The position numbers and the translations under genes are program-made. Below, one piece after another: positions 26,763 to 36,186 of a stretch of DNA of 64,000 nucleotides (position 1 is the first letter of the stretch; each line of letters begins with the position of its first letter). Source of the stretch: Xanthomonas bromi. GTDB taxonomy: Bacteria; Pseudomonadota; Gammaproteobacteria; Xanthomonadales; Xanthomonadaceae. The DNA is taken from positions 1 to 64,000 of the forward strand of contig NZ_FLTX01000039.1 in the NCBI RefSeq assembly GCF_900092025.1. The letters are read 5' to 3'. The notes under the pieces were generated by a model. That model was not told where the DNA came from, ran no database searches, and worked only from the letters and a program-made list of their open reading frames with translations.

Positions 26763-27794
26763 ATGACTCACGATCTCAACGACACCTTGATCTTCGTCAA
26801 GGTGGTCGAACAAGGCAGTTTCATCGCCGCGGCCAACGCGCTTGGCCTCCCCAAGACCACCGTCAGCCGCAAGGTGCAGGAGCTGGAAACGCGCCTGGGC
26901 GCGCGCTTGCTGCATCGAACCACACGCCGCATCGGTCTCACCGAAGCCGGCTCGGTCTACCACGAACATTGCCAGCGCATCGCCCGCGAGCTGGAAGAAG
27001 CCGAAAGCGCGGTGGGGCAACTGCAATCCGGCCCGCGCGGCTGGTTGCGTTTCACCGTGCCGTATTCGCTGGGCATCACCTGGATCGCGCCGTTGCTGGG
27101 CGAATTCCATGCGCAATATCCGGAAATCCAGCTGGATATGCATCTGGGCAACGAGAAACTGGACCTGATCGGCGGCGAAGCCGATCTGGCATTGCGTGTC
27201 GGCGCCCTGCCCGATTCCAATCTGGTGGCACGCAAGCTCGGCAGCTTGCGCACGCAGGTGTTCGCCAGCCCGTCGTACATCGAACGCTATGGCGAACCGT
27301 TGCACCCGGACGAACTGCAATTCCACCGCACGCTCGCCTTGCGCAAGAACCGCAACGTGCACAACAACCGCTTTTTCTGGTCGCTCAGCGACGGCAGCGA
27401 TGTGCGCGATTTCCCGGTCAATCCGCTGATGGTGGCCAACGATACGGCAGCGCTCAACGGTGCGGTGCTGTGCGGCGAAGGCTTGTTGCTGACCGGCGAC
27501 GTGATGGCCAAACCCTTCGTGCAATCGGGCCTGGTGCGTCGCGTGCTGGCTGGTTGGACCGGGCCGGAAGTGGATTTCAATGCCGTGTTTGCCGGCGGTC
27601 GATTGGTCTCGCCCAAGGTGCGCGCGTTCGTGGATTTCCTGGTCACGCGGATGAACTTCGACGCCGACTACATGATGGCGCAATGCCCTGCCCGGCTGGC
27701 TGCGCAAAAAGCCAACAGCGAGGCGGAGGTGGAAGTCGAACTGGAAGCCCAGCGTGCGGAAGGCAAGCGCATTCTGGAACACGCAACTGCGTAA
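26763..27794 (+). CDS. LysR-family transcriptional regulator of the efflux operon
   Basis: 343 aa. N-terminal winged helix-turn-helix (FVKVVEQGSFIAAANALGLP, then TTVSRKVQELE) and a periplasmic-binding-like effector domain (about residues 90-295). It resembles the AaeR/CrgA-type subgroup in layout. Its start is divergent from the SDR-MFP-RND operon, the classic arrangement for a LysR regulator controlling its neighbour and itself. The C-terminal tail beyond residue 300 is Glu/Ala-rich and longer than usual. The inducer is unknown. Confidence 0.92.
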   Translation: MTHDLNDTLIFVKVVEQGSFIAAANALGLPKTTVSRKVQELETRLGARLLHRTTRRIGLTEAGSVYHEHCQRIARELEEAESAVGQLQSGPRGWLRFTVPYSLGITWIAPLLGEFHAQYPEIQLDMHLGNEKLDLIGGEADLALRVGALPDSNLVARKLGSLRTQVFASPSYIERYGEPLHPDELQFHRTLALRKNRNVHNNRFFWSLSDGSDVRDFPVNPLMVANDTAALNGAVLCGEGLLLTGDVMAKPFVQSGLVRRVLAGWTGPEVDFNAVFAGGRLVSPKVRAFVDFLVTRMNFDADYMMAQCPARLAAQKANSEAEVEVELEAQRAEGKRILEHATA

Positions 27795-27830
27795 GCCAGA
27801 CTGAGATGACGCTCTGAAGATGCCTCGCTT

Positions 27831-27880
27831 ACCCCTTCTCCACCGGGAGGAGGGGCCCAAAGGGCGGGTGAGGGGACGCG
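27831..27880. repeat. Xanthomonas-type CCCCTTCTCC hairpin repeat
   Basis: A short interspersed repeat with a CCCCTTCTCC(ACCG)GGAGGAGGGG core followed by CCCAAAGGGCGGGTGAGGGG. It lies between convergent genes. A relative is found at 58006-58031. Confidence 0.5.
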
Positions 27881-27946
27881 CAGAGGAGGAACTGACGCTA
27901 GCAGACAGCACGTTTTTCGCTCTGCGAATTTTCAGTCGACACCATG

Positions 27947-27974
27947 AAAACAGGCCGCTTTCGCGGCCTGCTTC
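27947..27974 (-). terminator. Rho-independent terminator of the OmpA-like gene
   Basis: On the minus strand CAGGCCGC-GAAA-GCGGCCTG is followed by TTTT. It lies about 55 bases past the stop codon of the OmpA-like lipoprotein gene. The plus-strand reading is also a stem but has a weaker T tract for the LysR transcript. Confidence 0.75.
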
Positions 27975-28026
27975 ATGACTGCGGCGCTGGCGAATCACTC
28001 GCCGTGCGCCGCATGAATGCGAGCCC

Positions 28027-28752
28027 TCAACGCATACCGGTATCGCTGGCAGCGCCTTCCGCGCGCAACGGAATCAGGCGGATTTCGACGCGACGATTCT
28101 GCGCACGTCCGGCATCGGTGCTGTTGTCGGCAATCGGATAACGCTTGCCGGCGCCCATGGTTTCCATGCGCTCGCGCTGCACGCCCTGCGCGGTCAGGTA
28201 CTGCGCCACGGCACCGGCGCGTTCTTCGGACAGACGCTGGTTCACTGCATCGCTGCCGACGCTATCGGTATGGCCGACCACTTCCACCATGGTCTGGTTG
28301 TATTCGCGCAGCGTCGAGGCAACGCCGTTGAGCGCGCCATAGAACTGCGGCTTCAACGCCGATTTGCCGAAGTCGAAGGTGATGCCGTCCGGCAGGTTCA
28401 AGGTGATGTTGTCGCCCTGGCGCTGCACGTCGATGCCGGTGTTGGCGGTGCGCTCACGTAGTGCGCGCTCCTGGCGATCCTGGTACTGGCCCACGGCCGC
28501 ACCGCTCAGCGCACCGATACCGGCGCCGATCATCGCGTGCTGGCGGCGTTCGGTGGCGCTGTCGCCGGTGAGCAGGCCGGCAGCCACACCGATGGCCGTA
28601 CCGATCAGCGCGTTGCGCCCGGTGCGATTCTGCTGTTGGGTCTGGTCGCCGTACTGATCGCGCTGCACATACGAACCGCCGGTCGCGCAGGCGGACAACG
28701 CAATGGCGCTGGCCAGCGCAACGGCAAGACTCTTGGTGGCTGCTATGGACAT
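28027..28752 (-). CDS. OmpA-family lipoprotein with glycine-zipper segment
   Basis: 241 aa. Signal peptide with lipobox LSAC, a glycine-rich zipper-like segment at about residues 45-90 (ALIGTAIGVAAGLLTG and IGAGIGALSGAAVG), then an OmpA-like peptidoglycan-binding domain (about 120-230) with VVGHTDSVG and NRRVEIRL. It should tether the outer membrane to peptidoglycan, as in the YiaD group. Single gene with its own terminator. Confidence 0.92.
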   Translation of the reverse strand: MSIAATKSLAVALASAIALSACATGGSYVQRDQYGDQTQQQNRTGRNALIGTAIGVAAGLLTGDSATERRQHAMIGAGIGALSGAAVGQYQDRQERALRERTANTGIDVQRQGDNITLNLPDGITFDFGKSALKPQFYGALNGVASTLREYNQTMVEVVGHTDSVGSDAVNQRLSEERAGAVAQYLTAQGVQRERMETMGAGKRYPIADNSTDAGRAQNRRVEIRLIPLRAEGAASDTGMR

Positions 28753-29186
28753 GGTGTTCTCCTATTCGCCGGATCGTCCGGCACTCAATCGTGTGGGCGA
28801 GGATAAACAGCGCCACGCGACTGGCACATGATGAAAGCGCGCATGAAAAGCCCGCAGCAGGCTCACCATTCAGGAAAACGTTTTCGACAGCACGCATCGC
28901 GAAACCGAGCGGCAGCGCGCGTGCCCGCAGCCATCCGGCAACAGAAACGGCGTAAACAATCTCGGCTGTTGAACGCCTGCACTACAGACGGCGCGCTGAC
29001 CTGACGTCTTCGAAAGATCGGAGTCCGAACGTCTTCGAAAGATCGGAGTCCGAGACGACCACACCGGACTCCAATCACACGCCGATCAAACCAGCTGCGC
29101 CGACAGTGCATCGATCGCTGTGGCAGCCCGGCGCAAAAGCGCTTGCGCGTTTATCCGCAGCAACGCACCTACTCGACGCAGATGCG
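28753..29186. other. gene-free region with a tandem repeat
   Basis: 434 bases without a supported gene between the OmpA-like lipoprotein start and the photolyase stop. It holds the lipoprotein promoter on the left and an exact 25-base tandem duplication at 29004-29053. Short frames here have no recognisable homology. Confidence 0.5.
29004..29053. repeat. perfect 25-base tandem repeat (two copies)
   Basis: The unit beginning ACGTCTTCGAAAGATCGGAG and ending TCCGA occurs twice back to back without mismatch (29004-29028 and 29029-29053). It contains the palindrome TTCGAA. It lies downstream of the photolyase gene. Confidence 0.8.
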
Positions 29187-30605
29187 CTACCCGCGTGTCT
29201 TCGCATACGCCGCCAGGGCCGCATCGCGCCCCTCGGCCAGCCCGATGATGGGCGCGCGCGGGTACTCCGGCGCCAGGCGTGCCAGCGACAACGGATGCTG
29301 CCACGGCGCAAAGCGCTCCTTCACTGCCAGCTTGCCGAGTTCGGGCACCCAGCGCGTGATGTAGGTGGCTTGCGGATCGAACTTTTCCGCCTGCGTCACC
29401 GGATTGAACACACGGAAATACGGCGCGGCATCGGCACCGGTGCCGGCCACCCACTGCCAGCCCAGCGTGTTGTTGGCCAGGTCCGCATCGACCAGCGTGT
29501 CCCAGAACCAGCGCGCGCCTTCGATCCAGTGGACGCGCAGATGCTTGCACAAAAAACTGGCAACGATCATGCGCACACGGTTGTGCATCCAGCCGGTGTG
29601 CCAGAGCTGACGCAGGCCCGCATCGACGATGGGAATGCCGGTGCGGCCGCGTTGCCAGGCCTGCAGCGCGACCGGATCGGCCTTGGCCCAGTCGAACCCT
29701 TCGAAGCGCGGATTGAGATTCTGGTTGGTGGTGTCCGGAAAATGGTGCAACAGGTGATAGGCGAAATCGCGCCAGCCCAGCTGACGGATATAGCCATCGA
29801 TCTCCGCACCGTTGCGCGCGTTGCGCTGTGCGTTCAACGCAGCGGCGATCCGCCACGGCGCGATCTCGCCGAAGTGCAGATGCGGCGACAGCTGCGAGGT
29901 GCCGACACGATCAGGCCGGTCGCGATTTTCGCGATACCCGTCGAGCGCACCGTCGATGAAGATCTCCAGCAGTTCATGCGCGCCGGCTTCGCCGGGCTGC
30001 CAGTGCTCCCAGAAGCCCTGGTCCCAGTTCACGCGCGGGACCAACTGCAGCGTGTCGAGCGCTTCGGTCTTCAACGTCGCAGGCAGCGGCGGCAGGCTGC
30101 GCGGCGCCGGCTTCGTGTCGGGCAGCTGCAACTGCGTCAACGCATTGCGCCAGAACGGCGTAAATACCTTGTACGGGCCGCCCTGCTGCGTGGACAGCTG
30201 CCACGGCTCGAACAGCAATGCGCAATTGCAGCTCTGTGCCTCGATCCCGCGCTCGCGCAATTCGCGCTTGATTTGCGCATCGCGTGGCTGCGTGGCTGGC
30301 TCGTACTTGCGATTCCAGTACACCGCCACCGCGCCGGTCTGCGCGATCACCTCATCCAGCACCTGCGCGCTGTTGCCGGAGCGAATGACCAGGCCGCTGC
30401 CGAGCGCACGCAAGCTCCCATCCAGCGCCGCAAGCGAGCGATGCCGCCAGCTGCGCGAGGCCGCGCCCGGTGTCCACTCGCCCTCTTCGTGCGGCGCGTC
30501 GATGTAAAGCGGAATCGGCTGGTGCCCAGCATCCAGTGCAGCCTGCAAGGCCGGGTTGTCTTCCAGACGCAGATCGCGACGGAACCAGACGATGGCGTAT
30601 GACAT
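29187..30605 (-). CDS. phrB: deoxyribodipyrimidine photolyase
   Basis: 472 aa from ATG 30605 (MSYAIVWFRRDLRL). N-terminal antenna-binding domain (about 1-130) and C-terminal FAD-binding domain (about 200-470) with GWRDFAYHLLHHFPD, GWMHNRVRM and WFWDTLVDADLANNTLGWQW. These are typical of class I CPD photolyases, which repair UV-induced cyclobutane pyrimidine dimers using blue light. The frame upstream of 30605 has no homology. Single gene on the minus strand. Confidence 0.95.
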   Translation of the reverse strand: MSYAIVWFRRDLRLEDNPALQAALDAGHQPIPLYIDAPHEEGEWTPGAASRSWRHRSLAALDGSLRALGSGLVIRSGNSAQVLDEVIAQTGAVAVYWNRKYEPATQPRDAQIKRELRERGIEAQSCNCALLFEPWQLSTQQGGPYKVFTPFWRNALTQLQLPDTKPAPRSLPPLPATLKTEALDTLQLVPRVNWDQGFWEHWQPGEAGAHELLEIFIDGALDGYRENRDRPDRVGTSQLSPHLHFGEIAPWRIAAALNAQRNARNGAEIDGYIRQLGWRDFAYHLLHHFPDTTNQNLNPRFEGFDWAKADPVALQAWQRGRTGIPIVDAGLRQLWHTGWMHNRVRMIVASFLCKHLRVHWIEGARWFWDTLVDADLANNTLGWQWVAGTGADAAPYFRVFNPVTQAEKFDPQATYITRWVPELGKLAVKERFAPWQHPLSLARLAPEYPRAPIIGLAEGRDAALAAYAKTRG

Positions 30606-30842
30606 ACGAACTCGGCGGCAGCGGTGAGGCTGCGCAGCATAAGCCAGCCGGCGCAACGATGGCGCGATGCCCGGCTTGCTCGACGTGCGGGCGCATCGGC
30701 AAGCGTTGCGTCGCAGTGGCTTGCTGAGGCGTTACCGTCGCGACAACACCTAGATGCATGCTAACAGCCAAGGCGTGTGCTACACGGCGCCACTGACGTC
30801 CAACTGCCACCTGCAACCGCCTACAGAGCGGTCGCAAGGCCG

Positions 30843-32273
30843 TTACTCGAAGCTACCCACCGAGTCGTGCGCCAGATTGTCGAAGCGGGTGTATTCGCCG
30901 AAGAACTTGAGTTTGCACGAGCCGGTCGGGCCGCCGCGGTGCTTGCCGATGATGATTTCGGCCAGGCCCTTGTCCGGCGAATTTTCCTTGTTGTAGTAAT
31001 CGTCGCGGTAGATGAAGACGATCATGTCCGCGTCCTGCTCGATCGCGCCGGATTCGCGCAGGTCGGCCATCACCGGGCGCTTGTCGGTACGCGTTTCCAG
31101 CGAGCGGTTGAGCTGCGACAACGCGATCACAGGCACGTTGAGTTCCTTGGCCAGGCCCTTGAGACCACGCGAGATTTCCGAAATTTCGGTCGCGCGGTTT
31201 TCGCTGTTGCCCGGCACCGACATCAGCTGCAGGTAGTCGATGACGATCAGGCCCAGGTCGTGTTCGCGCTTGAGCCGGCGGCACTTGGAACGCAGCACTT
31301 CCGGCGACACGCCCGGCGTGTCGTCGATGAAGATCTTGGTTTCCTTCAGCATCTTGATCGCGCCGGTGACGCGCGCCCAATCCTCGTCTTCCAATGCACC
31401 GGTACGCAGACGCTGCGCGTTGATGCGGCCGTTGGAAGAGATCAGACGCATCGCCAGCTGCGAGGCCGACATTTCCATCGAAAACACCGCAACGCCCTTC
31501 TTGGACTTGATCGCAGCGTATTCGGCGATATTCAGCGCCAGTGTGGTCTTGCCCATCGCCGGACGCGCGGCCAGGATGATCAGATCGGTCGGCTGCAGGC
31601 CGGCGGTCATCGCATCGAAGTCGGTGTAGCCGGTCGGCAGGCCGGTGATGTTGCCGCCGTTTTCGAAACGGTTGCGCAGCTCTTCGAACGCGTCTTTCAA
31701 GGCGCCCGGCATCGCCACGAAATCGGTACGCCCGCGCGCGCCGGCTTCGGCGATCTTGAACACCGCTTTTTCCGCCGATGCGAGCAACTCCACGCTCTCG
31801 CGGCCTTCCGGCTGGAAGCCGTCGTTGACGATGGTGGTGCCCACTTCGATGAGCTGCCGCAGTACCGCCTTGTCGCGCACGATTTCCGCATATGCGGCGA
31901 TATTGGCGGCCGAGGGCGTGGTGCTGGCCAGCTCGATCAGGTAGGCGCCATCGCCCACCTGCTCCAGCTTGCCCTGCGATTCGAACCATTCGCCCAGGGT
32001 CACTGCGTCGAACGGACGATCTTTTTCGTTCAATTCGCGAATGGCGCGGTAGATCAACCGGTGGTCGCGTCGGTAGAAGTCGTTTTCGGTGAGCTGGTCG
32101 TTGACCCGGTCGAATGCATCCGGCGCCAGCATCAAGCCACCCAGCACGGCCTGCTCGGCCTCGACCGAATGCGGCGGCACCCGCAACTGATCCAGACGCG
32201 GTTCGGGACGATCATAATCGTCGTCGTCGCGATCGCGATTGCGCTTGGAACGGAAACCAGGACGAGCGGACAT
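30843..32273 (-). CDS. dnaB: replicative DNA helicase DnaB
   Basis: 476 aa from ATG 32273. After an acidic/basic N-terminal tail (residues about 5-25) comes the N-terminal DnaG-contacting domain (VPPHSVEAEQAVLGGLMLAP), then the RecA-like ATPase with Walker A ARPAMGKTTLALN, Walker B-like LIVIDYLQLM and SQLNRSLETR. It unwinds DNA at the replication fork as a hexamer. Full length and intact; a core chromosomal marker. Confidence 0.97.
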   Translation of the reverse strand: MSARPGFRSKRNRDRDDDDYDRPEPRLDQLRVPPHSVEAEQAVLGGLMLAPDAFDRVNDQLTENDFYRRDHRLIYRAIRELNEKDRPFDAVTLGEWFESQGKLEQVGDGAYLIELASTTPSAANIAAYAEIVRDKAVLRQLIEVGTTIVNDGFQPEGRESVELLASAEKAVFKIAEAGARGRTDFVAMPGALKDAFEELRNRFENGGNITGLPTGYTDFDAMTAGLQPTDLIILAARPAMGKTTLALNIAEYAAIKSKKGVAVFSMEMSASQLAMRLISSNGRINAQRLRTGALEDEDWARVTGAIKMLKETKIFIDDTPGVSPEVLRSKCRRLKREHDLGLIVIDYLQLMSVPGNSENRATEISEISRGLKGLAKELNVPVIALSQLNRSLETRTDKRPVMADLRESGAIEQDADMIVFIYRDDYYNKENSPDKGLAEIIIGKHRGGPTGSCKLKFFGEYTRFDNLAHDSVGSFE

Positions 32274-32494
32274 GAAAGGACAAACCTGACGCGGGGAGAC
32301 GAGGGCAGGAAGCATAGTCATCAAGGGCGCCGACGACCATGCACAACTCTGTGGATAACTGGTGGACAGTCAGTGCATCACCCTTGTACGCGAGCGCCGT
32401 CGCAACAGCCGCGACCGTTGCCCTGCGTGGCTTTTGGCGCAATGAGCAGGCTGTCTGGCGAACGCGCGCCCGCCAGGACAACGCTGTGATCAAC

Positions 32495-33049
32495 TCACTG
32501 CTTGAGGTGCGTGACCAGACCGAGAAACGCGTCGACAAAGCCTTGCAGGAACTTGCGGCTGTCGGCGTTGGCGATCTGGTCGTCCGGCCCGAACAGGCCG
32601 TCCTTGTACTGCAGGAACACTTCCGGTTGGCCGAGCACGTGCATATCCAGATACGCCAGTACGTTGCGCAGATGCTGCTGCGCGGTAGCGGTGCCAATCG
32701 CGCCGACCGAAATGCCCACCACCGCTGCCGGCTTGCCGGGAAACGCGCTATCGCCGTAGGGGCGCGAGCCGGTGTCGAGGGCGTTCTTGAGCACGCCGGG
32801 AATCGAGCGGTTGTATTCGGGCGTCACGAACAACACCGCATCGGCCGCGCGGATCTGCTGCTTCAGGCGCGTGCCCTCGGCAGGGTAATCGCCATCGCGG
32901 TCCTGGTTGTAGAGCGGGATATCGCCGATCTCGACATACTCGAACACGGCCTTGTCGCCGGCTAGATGCTCCAGCGCGCGCGCCAGCTGACGGTTATACG
33001 ACTCTGCGCGCAGGCTGCCGACCAGCACGGCGATGGTGACTTTGCTCAT
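32495..33049 (-). CDS. NADPH-dependent FMN reductase (ChrR/azoreductase-like)
   Basis: 184 aa flavodoxin-like protein. Phosphate-binding start VGSLRAESYNRQLA and the family motif TPEYNRSIPGVLKNALD are present. Such enzymes reduce quinones, chromate or azo dyes with NAD(P)H via FMN in the cytosol. The exact substrate cannot be read from sequence. It stands alone between dnaB and asnB. Confidence 0.9.
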   Translation of the reverse strand: MSKVTIAVLVGSLRAESYNRQLARALEHLAGDKAVFEYVEIGDIPLYNQDRDGDYPAEGTRLKQQIRAADAVLFVTPEYNRSIPGVLKNALDTGSRPYGDSAFPGKPAAVVGISVGAIGTATAQQHLRNVLAYLDMHVLGQPEVFLQYKDGLFGPDDQIANADSRKFLQGFVDAFLGLVTHLKQ

Positions 33050-33303
33050 GGAGACGCTCCGTGGAAACAGGGCCCCACCCTACTCAGCGCGATGCTCAGA
33101 GCCGGTGAAGTGCAGGCTGCCGGTCGATCAACCGCAGCGGCACGCAAACGGCGGCGTCTCCGTCTGCAAGGCGCTGACGCCCCTACCCGGCCTGATGTCC
33201 GAGCGGCAGTCCAAGCGTCACGAACAACTCAGTAACTGCAGCGCGGTCTCGCACGCCGCGCAGCGGTTGGTCGCCGCGCGCAAGATCCACGCGTTGACCA
33301 AGA

Positions 33304-35244
33304 TCAGCGCGTCATCGCCGCGCGTTGCTCGCGCCAATGCGCCTGCCAGGCCTGGAACATCAGCACCGTCCACAGATGCGTATGCCATTTGCGCTCGCCA
33401 CCGTTGAAGTCGCGCCACAGTCCGGCCACGGTGTTGGCGGCGAACACGCCCTCGCGCTGCAGCGCGCCGTGCGCCAGCAGGTCGTCCGCCCAGCCGTGCA
33501 GATCGCCGCGCAGCCAGGCACTGACCGGGGCGCCGAAACCGCGCTTGCCGCGGTACACCATCGCATCCGGCAGGTAGCGGCACAGCACGCGTTTGAGCAG
33601 ATACTTGCTGACCCCGTCGCGGTACTTCAGCGATAGCGGCAGCGACCAGGCGAATTCGGCCACGCGCCAGTCCAGCAGCGGCGCGCGTGCTTCCAGCCCC
33701 ACCGCCATGGTGGTGCGGTCCACCTTGCACAGCAGATCGTCGGGCAGATACGCGGCGAAATCGGCCAGCATCATCGCGTCGGCCGGCGTGCCGGAGCCGT
33801 GCAGCGGGTCTGCCAGGCTGTAGAAACTGTCCGGCTCGGTGCCGCCCAGCACCACCGCGGCCGGGTCGCGCCAGCGCGAAATGCGGTTGCGGTAGATATC
33901 GCCGATGCCACGCGCGCCGGCGTCGGCCACCAACGCGGCCAGCCCACCAGTGCGCGAGGACTCGCCATTGCTGCGCGCCGCCAGCGCCATCAGCCGACGC
34001 AGCGGGCCGGGCACCAGGCCATGCATGCGCCAGTTGCGCAGCGCACGTTGATAGCGGCCATAGCCGAAAAACAATTCGTCGCCACCGTCGCCGGACAGCG
34101 CCACCGTCACCCCGCCGCGCGCCAGCCGCGCCACCAGCGCAGTGGGCACCTGCGAGGCGTCGGCGAAGGGCTCGTCGAACATGTCCGGCAACGTCGGCAC
34201 CACCGCCAGCGCATCGGCACCGCTGACATAGAGCTCGGTGTGGTCGGTGTGCAGATGCGTGGCCACTTCGCGCGCCAGCGGCGCTTCGTCGTGATGCGAG
34301 CCTTCGAAGCCGATGCTGAAGGTGTGCACCGGCTGCGCGCTCTGCGCCTGCATCATCGCGGTGACGATGGACGAATCGGTGCCGCCGGACAGGAACACAC
34401 CCACCGGCACGTCGGCCACCATGCGCAGCGCCACCGCATCGCGCAGCACGCCGTCCAGCTGTTCTTCGGCCTGCGCGTCGGTGCCGGTGAACGGCGTCGC
34501 CAACGCACGCTGCATCGCCTCGCGCGCATTCCAGAACGGTTGCTGCGCCTGATCGGGCCGATGCGCGGCCGCACCGGCGGCGACAGTTTGCGCATCCAGG
34601 CGCAGCACCCGGCCCGGCATCAGCTTGAAGGTGTGCTCGTGGATGCAGGCCGGCGCTGGGATATACCCCAGCCGCAGCAGCAGCGTCAGCGAATCGCGAT
34701 CCACGCCGTTGTCGAAGTCCGGGTGCTGCCACAAGGCTTTGAGCTCGGAACCGAACACCAATGTGTCGCCGGCCCAACCGTAGTACAGCGGTTTCTTGCC
34801 GACGCGGTCGCGGGCCAGGAACAGGCAGTTGTCGCGCTCATCCCACAACGCAATGGCGAACATGCCGTTGCAGCGGGTCAGGGTGTCGTCCAGCCCCCAC
34901 TCCACCACCGCCGCCAACAGCACCTCGGTATCGGAGTGGCCGCGGAAGCGATGCCCGAGCGCGGCCAGCGCCGCGCGCAGCTGCGCGAAGTTGTAGACCT
35001 CGCCGTTGTAGGCCAGCACGTAGCGGCCATCGGCCGAGCGCATCGGCTGATGGCCCAGCGGCGACAGATCCAGAATGCTCAAGCGCTGATGCGCCAACGC
35101 CACGCCGGCCTGCGCATCGCACCAGGTGCCGGCATCGTCGGGGCCACGATGGCGCAGGGCCGCGCCCATCGGCCGCACCAGCGCATCGAGCTGTTCGCCG
35201 TGCAGGCGCGGGGAGGCCAGCAATATTCCTGCCAATCCACACAT
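33304..35244 (-). CDS. asnB: asparagine synthetase, glutamine-hydrolysing
   Basis: 646 aa from ATG 35244, chosen because it puts the catalytic Cys at position 2 (MCGLAGILL) as all class II amidotransferases need after Met removal. N-terminal Ntn amidotransferase domain (RGPDD, AYNGEVYNF), then the ATP-pyrophosphatase synthase domain with LSGGTDSSIV and SGDGGDELFFGYGRY. It converts aspartate to asparagine using glutamine nitrogen and ATP. The length fits the longer AsnB subgroup, often tied to polysaccharide or amide modification, so a secondary role is possible. Confidence 0.92.
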   Translation of the reverse strand: MCGLAGILLASPRLHGEQLDALVRPMGAALRHRGPDDAGTWCDAQAGVALAHQRLSILDLSPLGHQPMRSADGRYVLAYNGEVYNFAQLRAALAALGHRFRGHSDTEVLLAAVVEWGLDDTLTRCNGMFAIALWDERDNCLFLARDRVGKKPLYYGWAGDTLVFGSELKALWQHPDFDNGVDRDSLTLLLRLGYIPAPACIHEHTFKLMPGRVLRLDAQTVAAGAAAHRPDQAQQPFWNAREAMQRALATPFTGTDAQAEEQLDGVLRDAVALRMVADVPVGVFLSGGTDSSIVTAMMQAQSAQPVHTFSIGFEGSHHDEAPLAREVATHLHTDHTELYVSGADALAVVPTLPDMFDEPFADASQVPTALVARLARGGVTVALSGDGGDELFFGYGRYQRALRNWRMHGLVPGPLRRLMALAARSNGESSRTGGLAALVADAGARGIGDIYRNRISRWRDPAAVVLGGTEPDSFYSLADPLHGSGTPADAMMLADFAAYLPDDLLCKVDRTTMAVGLEARAPLLDWRVAEFAWSLPLSLKYRDGVSKYLLKRVLCRYLPDAMVYRGKRGFGAPVSAWLRGDLHGWADDLLAHGALQREGVFAANTVAGLWRDFNGGERKWHTHLWTVLMFQAWQAHWREQRAAMTR

Positions 35245-35422
35245 CGTCAGTGCTCCTGCCGGCCGGCAGCGGGTAAGCGTGCGTCGCCGACACTCACCAC
35301 GCGCAGCGCCCGCCCGCGCAAGCGCAGGACGAATGCCGATACCGATGGAAGAACGTGAAGACAGACGTCCGTCGAGCACGCAGCCCTGCGGCCCTTAGCA
35401 CAGTGCAGATCGCGCAGACGGC

Positions 35423-36061
35423 TCATGCCGACACCAACGCAGCGGCCGGCATCGGCACGAAGCGCGGCAGCGCCTGCACGCGTTGCAACCATGCGGTGAT
35501 CGCCGGCCAACGCTCCAGATCGAAACCGCCGTCCTCGGCGCAATGGGTGTAGGCAAACAGCGCGATATCGGCGATGCCGTAGTCGCTGGCGGTGAACCAG
35601 GCGTGCTGCTGCAGGTGCTGTTCCATCACCGCCAACGCCTGTTCGCCGCGCACACGCAGCTGCGGCAATTCGGCACGACGTGCGGCATCGCGCGGCGTCC
35701 ACAGGCTGATGAAACGTGCCACCGCCACATACGGCTCATGGCTGTACTGCTCGAAGAACATCCAGCTGAGTGCCTGCGCGCGCTGCCACGCGTCGGTGGG
35801 CAGATACGGGGTGCCTTCTGCCAGCCAGAACAGAATCGCGTTGGATTCGGTCAACACGCGGCCGTCGTCGCGCTCCACCATCGGCACTTTGCCGTTGGGG
35901 TTCTTGGCCAGGTACTCAGGGGTGCGGGTCTGCCCGGCCACGCTGTCCACCTCGACCCAGTGATAGCGGCTGCCCAGTTGTTCCAGCAGCAGGCGCACCT
36001 TGTAGCAGTTGCCGGAACTGGACATGCCATGGACGGTCAACGGGGGACGCACGGTCGACAT
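35423..36061 (-). CDS. glutathione S-transferase family protein
   Basis: 212 aa from ATG 36061. N-terminal thioredoxin-like domain (SSGNCYKVRLLLEQLG, then NPNGKVPMVERDDGRVLTES with the cis-Pro and glutathione-binding ES) and an all-helical C-terminal domain (about 90-205). It resembles beta/theta-like bacterial GSTs that detoxify electrophiles. The open frame continuing upstream to 37117 is antisense shadow. Confidence 0.9.
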   Translation of the reverse strand: MSTVRPPLTVHGMSSSGNCYKVRLLLEQLGSRYHWVEVDSVAGQTRTPEYLAKNPNGKVPMVERDDGRVLTESNAILFWLAEGTPYLPTDAWQRAQALSWMFFEQYSHEPYVAVARFISLWTPRDAARRAELPQLRVRGEQALAVMEQHLQQHAWFTASDYGIADIALFAYTHCAEDGGFDLERWPAITAWLQRVQALPRFVPMPAAALVSA

Positions 36062-36186
36062 CTGGCGGGCTCCGCGGCAGCAACGAGGGGCTGGCAGTGT
36101 CACAGCCCCGCGTGCCTTTGCAAAGCCCTGCACGCAGCAGCGGCACGCCGATGCCACGCTTGCGTGCGCTGCCGCGTCGAGCGAGT

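Noticed and set aside
30777-32489. 570-codon plus-strand open frame
   Set aside because: Antisense to dnaB; composition is His/Gln/Arg-rich and no motif is present.
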